Assembly (NCBI RefSeq): GCF_000426445.1
Contig: NZ_KE384526.1
Span: forward strand, 667,213 to 731,212
Reading direction: 5' to 3'
Length of the DNA: 64,000 nucleotides
Origin: Brevibacterium album DSM 18261
GTDB taxonomy: Bacteria > Actinomycetota > Actinomycetes > Actinomycetales > Brevibacteriaceae
Below the pieces are notes generated by a model. That model was not told where the DNA came from. It was given only the letters and a program-made list of their open reading frames with translations, and searched no databases. The position numbers were made by a program, and so were the translations under genes. The first letter of the stretch is position 1, and every line of letters starts with the position of its first letter. Positions 7,944 through 15,739 of the stretch are shown in pieces.

Positions 7944-8956
7944 GCACCGCCCCTCTCCCTCCCTCGCCCTCGCCCTCGCAAGTGAGCACTTCCTGTCGGA
8001 ATCCGGGGCTGAAAGCCACAGAAAGCGCTCACTCGGCGGGCACGTGGCCTGTGCCCCCGCCTCCGGCCGAGGTGGTTCAGCGAGTGGCACGCGAGGCGCT
8101 GGCCGAGGATGCACCGCGCGGTGATGTGACGGCGCAGGCCTTCGTGCCCGCAGACCTGTGGACCTGCACGGCGGTCATCGCCCGCGAGGCGGGGATCATG
8201 GCCGGAGGAGTGATGTTCGCCGCAGTCGCGGCGGCCGCCGCGGAGCACGGCGGCACCGGTGAGTGCCGCGTCGAGCAGACCGTCCCCGAGGCCGCCCCCT
8301 TCTCCGCAGGGGACACGCTCCTCACCGTGGAAGGTCCGGCGCACACCGTGCTGCTGGCCGAGCGCACCGCGCTCAACCTGCTGCAGCGCATGTGCGCCAT
8401 CGCCGCTCTCACACGCCGGTACATGGAAGCGGTGGCCGGATGCGCCTCGGCGGCCACGGGCGCGCCCGTGCGGATCACGGACACCCGCAAGACCACACCC
8501 GGCCTGCGCGCGCTGGAACGGTACGCCGTGCGCTGCGGCGGGGGTGCCAACCACCGTGACGGCCTCTCCGATGCGGTCATGCTCAAGGACAACCACGTGG
8601 CGCTGCTGGGCGAGGGCGCGCAGCTCACGGCGGCGCTGCGGGCCGGCCGGGCGAGGCTGGGCCACACGACGCATGTGGAGGTCGAAGTGGACCGGCTCGA
8701 GCAGATCGAGGCGGTCGCCGCGGCGGGCGTGGACACCATCATGCTGGACAATTTCACTCCCGCCGAGCTGGTCACCGGCATCGGGGTGATCGCCGGGCGC
8801 GCGCTCGTCGAGGCCAGCGGCGGCGTCAGCCTGGAGACGGTGCGGGCCCTCGCGGAGGCGGGTGTGGACGTCATCTCCGTGGGGGCCCTCACGCATTCGG
8901 TGCGGAACCTCGACCTGGGTCTCGACACGGTCCCGGCGGACCACGGAGGCGGCTGA
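7940..8956 (+). CDS. nadC: Nicotinate-nucleotide pyrophosphorylase (quinolinate phosphoribosyltransferase) NadC
   Basis: Up to 338 residues. NadC converts quinolinate and PRPP to nicotinate mononucleotide, carbon dioxide and pyrophosphate, the step after NadA. Recognisable segments are ALAEDAPRGDVTAQ near the true domain start, ERTALNLLQRM, the TRKTTPGLR loop, GGGANHRDGLSDAVMLKDNH, and ASGGVSLETVRALAEAGVDVISVG. The start is uncertain. The ATG at 7940 overlaps the nadA stop (ATGA), but the first ~35 residues are unlike the family and are encoded by an inverted repeat (7981-8033). A GTG near 8051 or 8071 would give a normal-length enzyme. The stop overlaps the desulfurase start by 1 nt. Confidence 0.92.
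   Translation: MSTAPLPPSPSPSQVSTSCRNPGLKATESAHSAGTWPVPPPPAEVVQRVAREALAEDAPRGDVTAQAFVPADLWTCTAVIAREAGIMAGGVMFAAVAAAAAEHGGTGECRVEQTVPEAAPFSAGDTLLTVEGPAHTVLLAERTALNLLQRMCAIAALTRRYMEAVAGCASAATGAPVRITDTRKTTPGLRALERYAVRCGGGANHRDGLSDAVMLKDNHVALLGEGAQLTAALRAGRARLGHTTHVEVEVDRLEQIEAVAAAGVDTIMLDNFTPAELVTGIGVIAGRALVEASGGVSLETVRALAEAGVDVISVGALTHSVRNLDLGLDTVPADHGGG
7981..8033. repeat. 16-bp inverted repeat at the nadA-nadC junction
   Basis: Arms 7981-7996 (AGTGAGCACTTCCTGT) and 8018-8033 (ACAGAAAGCGCTCACT) pair with two mismatches around a 21-nt loop. The element falls in the non-conserved first codons of the annotated nadC frame. It may be a mobile palindrome or an RNA structure in what is really an intercistronic spacer. 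Confidence 0.6.
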
Positions 8957-10464
8957 TGCTCTACCTCGATCACGCGGCCTCGGCGCCGCTGTCCCAGGCC
9001 GCACTCGATGCCATGCACCCGTGGCTGACCGGCGGCCTGGGCAATCCCGCAAGCGTCCACGCGGCCGGAAGGCAGATGGCGGACGCGCTGGAGGCTGCGC
9101 GTGCGCTCGTGGCGGAGGTTCTGAGCACGGACGGGAGCGCTGAGACCCAGGGGCGCGCCGGGGAGCACGACGCCGGTGACTTCGGAGGCGGCACCACCGG
9201 CACTGCGACAAGCACCTTCCGGGTGCGCGCCGAGGAGATCATGTTCACCTCGGGCGGCTCGGAGGCCAATGCCGCGGCCGTGATGGGCATGGCCCGCGCC
9301 GCCCGTGACCGCGATCCCCGCCGCACGCGCCTGCTCGTGAGCGCCGTGGAACACTCCTCGGTGCTCGCCCCTGCCGCGCAACTGGCCGAGCGCGAGGGCT
9401 TCGAGCTGGTGACGCTGCCGGTGGACCGCGAGGGGGCCGTGGACCTCGCGGTGCTCGCCCGGGAGCTGGGACTGCCTGGAGCGGGCGGATCACTGCCGCC
9501 CGGACCTGGGCCGGGCGGCACCGGGAACGACCACGGAGGAGAAGGGGACGAAACCACAGCTCTGCCCTCGCCCGGCCCGGCGTTGCCGCCAACGGGCTCC
9601 TCCTCCCCCGCCCGCACGTGCGCCCTCGTCGCGGTGCAGGCCGTGAACAACGAGGTGGGGACGATCCAGCCTCTCGCGGAGGTCGCGGCCCTCGCCCATG
9701 CCGCGGGAGCGCGGCTGCTCACGGACGCCGTCGCCGCCGTGGGCGCGACGGACCTCGAGGAGCTCGCCCGGCTGGCGGATGCGCTCACGCTCTCGGCGCA
9801 CAAGTTCGGCGGCCCGCAGGGGGCGGGGGTGCTCCGCCTCGCCCCCGGCACGCCCTTCGTCCCGCTCATGCCCGGGGCGCAGGAGAGCGGAAGGCGCGCG
9901 GGCACACCCGGGGTCGCGAACGCACTGGGCACGGCAGCAGCGCTGCAGGACGCGCTCGGGCAGGCTGTGCGCACTCAGGCAGCAGAGCTGCAGGAATCGC
10001 GCGGAGGCACCGCGCACGCCGAACCAGACGAGCGGCGCTCTCCGCGTGCGCAGAGCGAGCACGGCCCGCTGTGCGAACAGCACCGGCTGCGGGAGCGGCT
10101 CGAGGCGACGGTGCTCGCTGCCGCCGGCGGACGCGCCCGAGCCACCGGGCCGAGCGATCCCGCCCGGCGCTCGCCGCACATCGCCTCGTTCGCCTTCCCC
10201 GGCCTCGGCGGCGAGACCCTGCTCATGGAGCTCGAGGAGCGGGGAGTGCTGTGCTCCTCCGGTTCGGCCTGCCATGCCGGCTCCACGGAGCCCAGCCACG
10301 TCCTCCTCGCGATGGGTCTGAGCCCGGACGCGGCCCGCAGCGCCGTGCGCATGAGCTTCGGCCCCGATCTCACGGATGCGGATCTGCCCGCCGTCGCCGA
10401 GGCCGTCTCGGGAGCGGTGCGTGCCGTCGCGGGCCTCGGCGCAGAGGTCGGCGCGGGCCGCTGA
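8956..10464 (+). CDS. Cysteine desulfurase, NifS/IscS-like
   Basis: 502 residues, about 110 more than usual. It is a PLP enzyme that takes sulfur from cysteine to a persulfide for Fe-S assembly. Visible family signatures are YLDHAASAPL at the start, GGSEANAAAV, the PLP-lysine motif SAHKFGGPQG, and the active-site cysteine in CSSGSACHAGS. Three Gly/Ser/Pro/Glu-rich inserts explain the extra length: roughly residues 58-86, 172-216 and 330-375. They fall between conserved blocks, so the fold is probably intact. It is the last gene of the nrtR-nadA-nadC unit and starts on the last base of the nadC stop. In many bacteria a NifS homologue sits with nad genes to mature the NadA iron-sulfur cluster; that is the likely job here. 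Confidence 0.92.
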   Translation: MLYLDHAASAPLSQAALDAMHPWLTGGLGNPASVHAAGRQMADALEAARALVAEVLSTDGSAETQGRAGEHDAGDFGGGTTGTATSTFRVRAEEIMFTSGGSEANAAAVMGMARAARDRDPRRTRLLVSAVEHSSVLAPAAQLAEREGFELVTLPVDREGAVDLAVLARELGLPGAGGSLPPGPGPGGTGNDHGGEGDETTALPSPGPALPPTGSSSPARTCALVAVQAVNNEVGTIQPLAEVAALAHAAGARLLTDAVAAVGATDLEELARLADALTLSAHKFGGPQGAGVLRLAPGTPFVPLMPGAQESGRRAGTPGVANALGTAAALQDALGQAVRTQAAELQESRGGTAHAEPDERRSPRAQSEHGPLCEQHRLRERLEATVLAAAGGRARATGPSDPARRSPHIASFAFPGLGGETLLMELEERGVLCSSGSACHAGSTEPSHVLLAMGLSPDAARSAVRMSFGPDLTDADLPAVAEAVSGAVRAVAGLGAEVGAGR

Positions 10465-10550
10465 GGGTCGGCGCGGGATCGCCGATCCGGGCTGAGCCGC
10501 TTGAGACCCAGTCGCCCGGAGGTCGCTGCGGGACCGGCAGCCCCACTGCA

Positions 10551-10593
10551 GACACGGGCCTCGTCTTCCCGCGGCCGCCTCGGGGCCCGTGTC
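10551..10593 (+). terminator. Possible terminator after the NAD operon
   Basis: 10-bp perfect stem (10551-10560, GACACGGGCC, with 10584-10593) and a 23-nt loop, 86 bp after the desulfurase stop. The loop is long and there is no T-run, so the call is tentative. Confidence 0.35.
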
Positions 10594-10643
10594 GATGTGC
10601 CGCACGTCACGGCAGACCGTCTCGTTGTGGCACGATTGATGCC

Positions 10644-11183
10644 ATGACCCGCACTGCCCTCGACTTCGACGAGAACTGGCTCGAACCGGACGAGATCGCC
10701 CTGATCCGCAGGCGCATGCCGCTGCCCTATGTGCACGGCGTGCCGGTGCAGCTGGACGACGACGGTGCGGCGGCGCGGATCGGACTGCTGCTGCGGACGC
10801 TGCCGGACGGGACGATCGGGCGCGAGATCGTCGGCGGGCGCGTGCGCTACCACGAGCCCCTGCGCTCGGCGCTGCTGCGGCACGCGGAGAAGGATCTCGG
10901 CACACTGGCACTGCCCACGCTGCCGGTCGCGCTCACCCCCTTCCACGTCGCGGAGTACTTCCCCACGGAGGGCGAATCGCGCTACGTCGATCCCCGCCAG
11001 CACGCCGTCGCGCTGTGCTACGTCCTGCCGGTGATGGGGGTGTGCGAACCCCGCCGGGACGCGCTCAGCCTCGACTGGCTCACACCCGCCGAGGCCGTGC
11101 GCCACGACGTCGTCGCCGAGATGATGCACGGGCAGGAGCACATCGTCCGCGCCGCGCTCGCGCATCTCGGCCTCCTCCCCTGA
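10644..11183 (+). CDS. DUF4916 Nudix-like protein
   Basis: 179-residue cytoplasmic protein resembling the actinobacterial DUF4916 group, which has a Nudix-like fold. The segment RIGLLLRTLPDGTIGREIVGGRVRYHEPLRSALLRHAEKDLG can be read as the Nudix region, with weak conservation of catalytic Glu residues. The C-terminal SLDWLTPAEAVRHDVVAEMMHGQEHIVRAAL is also typical of the group. There is no ribosome-binding site before the ATG at 10644; a CACGAT hexamer 7 nt upstream suggests a leaderless message. It stands alone between the NAD operon and the thiamine operon. The substrate is unknown. Confidence 0.7.
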   Translation: MTRTALDFDENWLEPDEIALIRRRMPLPYVHGVPVQLDDDGAAARIGLLLRTLPDGTIGREIVGGRVRYHEPLRSALLRHAEKDLGTLALPTLPVALTPFHVAEYFPTEGESRYVDPRQHAVALCYVLPVMGVCEPRRDALSLDWLTPAEAVRHDVVAEMMHGQEHIVRAALAHLGLLP

Positions 11184-11228
11184 CGACCTCGCCCGCGGGG
11201 GCACCGCGGCGCGCAAGTGCGATGCGGC

Positions 11229-11234
11229 TATACT
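11229..11234 (+). promoter_or_regulatory. -10 box upstream of the TPP riboswitch
   Basis: TATACT at 11229-11234, about 10 nt before the conserved riboswitch begins. It is the natural promoter for the ykoE-ykoE-ykoD-ykoC transcript. No good -35 hexamer is visible. Confidence 0.5.
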
Positions 11235-11243
11235 CGTGAGCAC

Positions 11244-11333
11244 ACGACAGGGGAGCGCCGTACAGGGGCGCTGAGAGTGCGAGCATCGCAGACCCTCGAA
11301 CCTGATGCGGCTAGTACCGCCGAAGGAAGTCGA
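11244..11333 (+). ncRNA. TPP (THI-box) riboswitch
   Basis: Canonical thiamine pyrophosphate aptamer: GGGGAGC near 11249, GGCGCTGAGAG near 11266-11276, GACCCTCGAACCTGAT at 11291-11306, then CGGCTAGTACCGCCGAAGGAAGT. These match the conserved helices and TPP-binding bulges. It precedes ykoE. A downstream hairpin (CCTCCTG 11346-11352 with CAGGAGG 11361-11367) covers the ribosome-binding site of ykoE, so control is probably at translation. Confidence 0.95.
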
Positions 11334-11345
11334 GACTCTTCATCC

Positions 11346-11367
11346 CCTCCTGTCACGTTTCAGGAGG
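11346..11367 (+). promoter_or_regulatory. Shine-Dalgarno sequestering hairpin of ykoE
   Basis: A perfect 7-bp stem pairs CCTCCTG (11346-11352) with CAGGAGG (11361-11367) around an 8-nt loop. The 3' arm contains the AGGAGG ribosome-binding site of ykoE, whose ATG follows at 11375. This is the expected expression platform of a translation-controlling TPP riboswitch. Which arm is freed when TPP is absent cannot be settled by eye. Confidence 0.65.
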
Positions 11368-11374
11368 CACACAC

Positions 11375-12127
11375 ATGCGGAACACCGCGTCCGATCCTTC
11401 CCGCACCCCCACGGGTGCACCCACCGGCGCATCCGCCCAGGCGGCCTCGGCAAGCGCGGCGGAGACCGCATCGCCAGCGCCCTCGGCCGCAGCCCGCACC
11501 GTTCCGGCCGCAGCCGAGGCGAGCGCAGCCGAGGCGAGCGCACCGCGCACCCCGGCGAGCCGCTGGCGGATCGTCGACATCGTCGTCACCGCCGTCCTGG
11601 GCTTCGCGGTCGGCCTCGTGTTCTGGGCCTGGGCCGCGGCATGGTCCGTCTTCGAGCTCTGGACGATGGCGTTCCCGCCGCTCATGGGGCTGTTCGGAGG
11701 CGTGTGGGTGCTCGCGGGGCCGCTCGCCGCCCTCATCGTCCGCAGGCCGGGCGCGGCGCTCGTCTGCGAGCTGCTCGCCGCCGTCACCGAGGCCGTCCTG
11801 GGCTCGCACTTCGGGGCGACGGTCATCATCTCGGGCCTGCTGCAGGGCCTGGGCGCCGAACTCGCCTTCGCCCTCCTGCGCTACCGCCGGTTCGGCCTGC
11901 CCACCGCGCTGCTGTCCGGAGCGCTCGCGGGCGTGGGGCTCACAGCGGGCGAGATCGTCATGTACTACGCGGCGTGGGCGCCCGCATTCCAGGCCGTCTA
12001 CGCCGTGCTCGGGATCGCGAGCTCCGTCGTGATCGCAGGACTCGGCTCCTGGCTGCTCATGCGCGCCCTGGCCCGCACCGGCGCGCTGGCCTCGCTCTCC
12101 TCCGGTCGCACGGCGCGCAGAATCTAG
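11375..12127 (+). CDS. ykoE: YkoE, substrate-binding (S) component of a thiamine-precursor ECF transporter, copy 1
   Basis: 250-residue membrane protein. Residues 1-60 are an Ala/Ser/Pro/Thr-rich cytoplasmic extension with short AEASAAEASA repeats; the YkoE domain begins at SRWRIVDIVVTAVLGFAVGLVFW and has about five to six membrane segments. YkoE binds hydroxymethylpyrimidine or thiamine and is energised by YkoC and YkoD, both encoded downstream. The TPP riboswitch directly upstream confirms the thiamine connection. A paralogue follows at 12414. Start: ATG at 11375 with AGGAGG 8 nt before it. Confidence 0.92.
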   Translation: MRNTASDPSRTPTGAPTGASAQAASASAAETASPAPSAAARTVPAAAEASAAEASAPRTPASRWRIVDIVVTAVLGFAVGLVFWAWAAAWSVFELWTMAFPPLMGLFGGVWVLAGPLAALIVRRPGAALVCELLAAVTEAVLGSHFGATVIISGLLQGLGAELAFALLRYRRFGLPTALLSGALAGVGLTAGEIVMYYAAWAPAFQAVYAVLGIASSVVIAGLGSWLLMRALARTGALASLSSGRTARRI

Positions 12128-12413
12128 CGCCCCAGCGGTCTCCCGGTACTCACGCCGAGGCGCGGGGACACGGCCTCGGAGCGGCGTCGCTCATGCATCG
12201 TCCCGTGCCCCTGCCTCCGGCAGCAGTGCCGCCTGCCCCACACTTGTACCAGCACAGTTCGCTGTGTCGGAGCGTCAATGAGGGGCAGGTCCGCCGCACC
12301 GCTCACAGCACCGCCCGACCCGCCGCCCCGCCCGATGCACCCTCACCCTGTCCGATCCGCCTCCGCCCACCGGGCACACCGCCCCCAGACAAGAAGGACC
12401 AGGTGTCGCAGAC

Positions 12414-13085
12414 ATGACTCCGCACCCCGCCGCCGACAGCCCCTCCGGCCGTGCCCCCTCCCCCGGGAGCGCGGGCACCCGCTGGCGGGTCGTCGACATC
12501 GTCGTCACCGCGATTCTCGGCGTCGCGGTGGGCGTGGTGTTCCTGGGCTGGTCCGTGCTCTCACCGGTGTTCGACGCGTGGTTCGCCGCCTACCCGCCGC
12601 TGCGCGGGCTCATCGCGGGCATGTGGGTGCTCGCCGCGCCCCTCGGCGGTCTGCTCATCCGCAAGCCGGGCGCCGCGCTGTTCTGCGAGATGATCGCCGC
12701 GGCCACGGAGGCCGCGGCCGGTTCGCGGTTCGGCATGGTCATCCTCCTCACCGGCGCCCTCCAGGGCCTCGGCGCCGAGGTGGTCTTCTGGTGGCTGCGC
12801 CGTCGCCGGCTCCGTCAGGGCAAGCCCGCGGCCTCCGGACACACGCTGTGGACGACGCTCGCGGCCGGTCTGGGTGCCGGGGTCGCGATGTCGATCGGGG
12901 ACAACATCATCTTCAACGCGGCGTGGTCGCTCGACCAGATGCTCGTCTACGCCGTCCTCGGCTGGATCAGCGGCATCGTGCTGGCCGGCGGCCTCTCCTG
13001 GCTCATCTACCGCGCGCTCCTGCCCACCGGCGCGCTGTCCGCCTTCGCCTCGGGCAGGTACGCACCCGGAAGCGCGACCGCATGA
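12414..13085 (+). CDS. ykoE: YkoE, S component, copy 2
   Basis: 223-residue paralogue of the preceding protein. The conserved core starts TRWRVVDIVVTAILGVAVGVVFLGW and the shared block RKPGAAL-CE(ML)(IL)AA-TEA--GS-FG is present in both copies; the N-terminal extension is shorter. It probably uses the same YkoCD energising unit but could prefer a different ligand (thiamine or HMP). The 286-bp gap before it (12128-12413) has no second riboswitch or promoter that I can recognise. AAGGA lies rather far upstream (~20 nt). Its stop overlaps the ykoD start (ATGA). Confidence 0.9.
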   Translation: MTPHPAADSPSGRAPSPGSAGTRWRVVDIVVTAILGVAVGVVFLGWSVLSPVFDAWFAAYPPLRGLIAGMWVLAAPLGGLLIRKPGAALFCEMIAAATEAAAGSRFGMVILLTGALQGLGAEVVFWWLRRRRLRQGKPAASGHTLWTTLAAGLGAGVAMSIGDNIIFNAAWSLDQMLVYAVLGWISGIVLAGGLSWLIYRALLPTGALSAFASGRYAPGSATA

Positions 13086-14710
13086 CGGCGCTGCCCATCA
13101 CCGCCCGCGGTTTCGGGTGGACGCATTCGGGCCGGGCGCGCCCGGCGCTGTCCGGACTGGACCTGCGCATCGAGGCCGGCGAGCGCGTGCTCCTGGCCGG
13201 GGCCTCGGGCGCGGGGAAGTCCACACTCCTCCACGCGATCGCCGGGGTGCTGCCGGAGGAATCCGGCGACAGCCGCGGCTCGCTCCTCGTGGGCGATGCG
13301 CCGCCCGCGGCCGCGCGCGGGGTCGCGGGGCTCGTGCTGCAGGACCCCGATTCGCAGGTGATCCTCGCCCGGGTGGGCGATGACGTCGCCTTCGGCATGG
13401 AGAACCTGGGCGTGCCCGCGGACAGGATCCCGGGCCGGGTGCGCGAGGCGCTCGAGACCGTGGGACTGCCGGTGGACGCGGCACATCCCACCCGTGCGCT
13501 CTCGGGCGGGCAGAAGCAGCGGCTGGCGATCGCGGGCGTGCTCGCGATGGATCCCGGCGTCATCGTCCTCGACGAGCCCACCGCGAACCTCGACCCCGCC
13601 GCCGTGCCCGCGGTCCGGGACGCAGTGCTGGCGGCACAGGCGCGCTCGGGTGCCACGATGGTGGTCGTCGAGCACCGGCTCGAGATCTGGGCCGACCATG
13701 TGGACCGGATGATCGTGCTGGGCACGGACGGAGTGGTCGCCGACGGCGCGCCGGAGACGGTGCTCGGGGATGCCGCGCTGCGCTCGCTCCTCGAAGGCGC
13801 GGGGCTCTGGCTGCCGGGCACTGCGGTCCCGTGCCTGCGCACAGGGGCGGGACGCGCCTCGGGGTCCGGCGGTGCTCCCGCCGTGTCCGGTAGGGCTGTG
13901 CCCGGCTCCGGTGCGGGCGGGCTCCCCTCCCCCGGCGAGGTGCTGCTGACCGCCGAGGAGGTCGCCGTCGCCCGCACCGGCGGCCCGCCCGTCGCCGTCG
14001 TCTCCGCCGAGGTGCGCTCGGGACGCGCACTCGCGCTCACCGGGCCCAACGGAGCGGGGAAGTCCACGGCCGCCCTGACGCTGGCCGGGCTGCTGCCCGA
14101 GGCCTCGGGCGCGGCGCGCGCTTCCGAGTCCCTGCTGGCCGGTCCCCGCCGTCCGCGTTCGGCCCAGCCCTCCCGGTGGAGGTCGCGGGCGCTCGTCACC
14201 CGGATCGGGATGGTCTTCCAGGAGGCCGAGCACCAGTTCCTGCGGCACACCGTCGCGGACGAACTGGGGTTCGGGCCGCACCGGGCGGGATGGGCGAAGA
14301 GCCGCATCGCCGAGCGGGTGGAGGAGCTGCTCACGCGGCTGCGGCTCACGGAGCTGGCGCAGGCCCATCCGCAGACGCTCTCCGGCGGGGAGAAGCGCAG
14401 GCTGTCCGTCGCGTGCATGCTCGCGGCGGCCCCGCAGGTGCTGGTGGTGGACGAGCCGACCTTCGGACAGGACGCCCTCACGTGGCGGGAGCTCGCAGCG
14501 ATGTTCGCGGAGGAGCTGGACGGGGGCCGGGCGGTCGTCGCGGTCACGCACGATGAGGCGTTCGCGACCGCGCTGGGGGCTGACCGGCTCGAGTTCAGCG
14601 CATGCGGCCGGGGCTGCGCGGGGGACCGCTCGGCACAGGACGGCTCGGCACAGGACGGCTCCGCCCGCGGCGGGACCGCCGCACGGAACGAGGGGACACC
14701 GCATGTCTGA
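13082..14710 (+). CDS. ykoD: YkoD, double-domain ATPase of the ECF transporter
   Basis: 542 residues with two complete ABC ATPase domains in one chain. Domain 1 (residues ~1-235): Walker A GASGAGKST, signature LSGGQKQR, Walker B VIVLDEPTAN. Domain 2 (~295-510): Walker A GPNGAGKST, signature LSGGEKRR, Walker B VLVVDEPTF. A Gly/Ser/Pro-rich linker (~250-290) joins them, and the C-terminus carries short SAQDGSAQDGSA repeats. It hydrolyses ATP to drive uptake through YkoE/YkoC. The ATG at 13082 overlaps the ykoE2 stop and the protein then starts directly with the first domain; the frame is open far upstream but without homology. Confidence 0.94.
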   Translation: MTALPITARGFGWTHSGRARPALSGLDLRIEAGERVLLAGASGAGKSTLLHAIAGVLPEESGDSRGSLLVGDAPPAAARGVAGLVLQDPDSQVILARVGDDVAFGMENLGVPADRIPGRVREALETVGLPVDAAHPTRALSGGQKQRLAIAGVLAMDPGVIVLDEPTANLDPAAVPAVRDAVLAAQARSGATMVVVEHRLEIWADHVDRMIVLGTDGVVADGAPETVLGDAALRSLLEGAGLWLPGTAVPCLRTGAGRASGSGGAPAVSGRAVPGSGAGGLPSPGEVLLTAEEVAVARTGGPPVAVVSAEVRSGRALALTGPNGAGKSTAALTLAGLLPEASGAARASESLLAGPRRPRSAQPSRWRSRALVTRIGMVFQEAEHQFLRHTVADELGFGPHRAGWAKSRIAERVEELLTRLRLTELAQAHPQTLSGGEKRRLSVACMLAAAPQVLVVDEPTFGQDALTWRELAAMFAEELDGGRAVVAVTHDEAFATALGADRLEFSACGRGCAGDRSAQDGSAQDGSARGGTAARNEGTPHV

Positions 14711-15572
14711 GGCGCTCACGCACTCGGCGGGATCGGCGGGACGCGCGCGCAGCTTCTCCGGGGAGGCCGCCGCACCCGTCCAGGACCTGCTCGTGCCGCT
14801 GCGGCGGCAGACCCCGGTCTCGCGGGCGAATCCGGTCGCGAAGCTCGCCGCCGTCGTCGTCCTCATGCTGGGCGTGCTGCTGAGCATCGACCTGGTCTCC
14901 GCCGGGGTCATGTTCGCGCTGCTCGCGGTCATCGCGGTGCCGGCGAGCGGACTGGACGTGGGCGCGCTGATCCGCAGGCTGTGGTTCCTGCCGGTGGCCG
15001 CCCTCCTCGCGGGCTGGGCGACGGCGATCATGGCGGAGAAGACCGGTGCGGTGCTCCTCGACCTGGGACCGTATCTGGTCACCACGGACTCACTGTCCGC
15101 GGGGGCGGCGATCACCCTGCGTGCCCTCGCGCTCGCACTTCCAGGCGTGTGCGTCGCGGCGACGACGGACCCCACGGACCTCGCCGATGCCCTCGTCCAG
15201 CACCTGCGCCTCCCCGAGCGCTTCGTCCTCTCCGCGCTCGCCGCCGCACGCCTCGTGACCCTGTTCGTCGAGGAGTGGAAGACGCTCGTGCTGGCCCGCC
15301 GCACGCGGGGCATCGGCGCGGATTCGCCGCTCGGCCGGGTCCGGGCGCTGGTGCCGCTCGCGTTCGCGCTGCTCGTGCAGGCGATCCGCCGGGGCACACG
15401 GCTGGCGATGGCGATGGAGGGCCGCGGGTTCGGCACGCGGGCACGGACGTGGTCGCGGATCTCCCGGTTCCACGCCCGCGATGCCTGGCTGGTGGCCGGT
15501 GCGTGCGTCTTCAGCGCGCTCTCCATCGGAGCAGCGGTGGTCGCGGGGGCCTGGCGGCTCATCCTCACATGA
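14703..15572 (+). CDS. ykoC: YkoC, transmembrane (T) component of the ECF transporter
   Basis: 289-residue EcfT-family membrane protein. After a ~40-residue cytoplasmic leader come segments such as ANPVAKLAAVVVLMLGVLLSIDLVS, then the coupling-helix motif: ARRTRGIGADSPLGRV and MAMEGRGFG correspond to the two Ala-Arg-Gly motifs that contact the ATPases. It links the YkoE subunits to YkoD. Its ATG lies inside ykoD (8-nt overlap). It is the last gene of the riboswitch-controlled operon. Confidence 0.92.
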   Translation: MSEALTHSAGSAGRARSFSGEAAAPVQDLLVPLRRQTPVSRANPVAKLAAVVVLMLGVLLSIDLVSAGVMFALLAVIAVPASGLDVGALIRRLWFLPVAALLAGWATAIMAEKTGAVLLDLGPYLVTTDSLSAGAAITLRALALALPGVCVAATTDPTDLADALVQHLRLPERFVLSALAAARLVTLFVEEWKTLVLARRTRGIGADSPLGRVRALVPLAFALLVQAIRRGTRLAMAMEGRGFGTRARTWSRISRFHARDAWLVAGACVFSALSIGAAVVAGAWRLILT

Positions 15573-15591
15573 GACGGGAGCGGATGCGCGA

Positions 15592-15715
15592 AGACACCCA
15601 CTTCTCACGCAGACGCCCAGTTCGCTCGACAGGACGCCCACTTCTCCCATGAACACCCAAGCATTTCGACCGATACCCGGGTGTCTGCGGAAGAAGTGGG
15701 CGTCATGTCTTCAAA
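15592..15715. repeat. Palindromic repeat family A, copy 1
   Basis: An imperfect large palindrome just after the thiamine operon. Arms GACGCCCACTTCT (15633-15645) and AGAAGTGGGCGTC (15692-15704) pair perfectly, with an inner ACACCC/GGGTGT pair; flanking half-copies of the same words (CCCACTTCTCACGCAGAC at 15597) lie on the left. The words TTCTCACGCAGAC and GACGCCCA recur in the element at 54891. It may also end transcription of ykoC. Confidence 0.65.
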
Positions 15716-15739
15716 GCGGCGTTCTGTGCGCCCCTGCGC

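Noticed and set aside
12128-12413. Second TPP riboswitch before the second ykoE
   Set aside because: None of the conserved CTGAGA or ACCTGAT words occur here; only a weak ribosome-binding site is visible.
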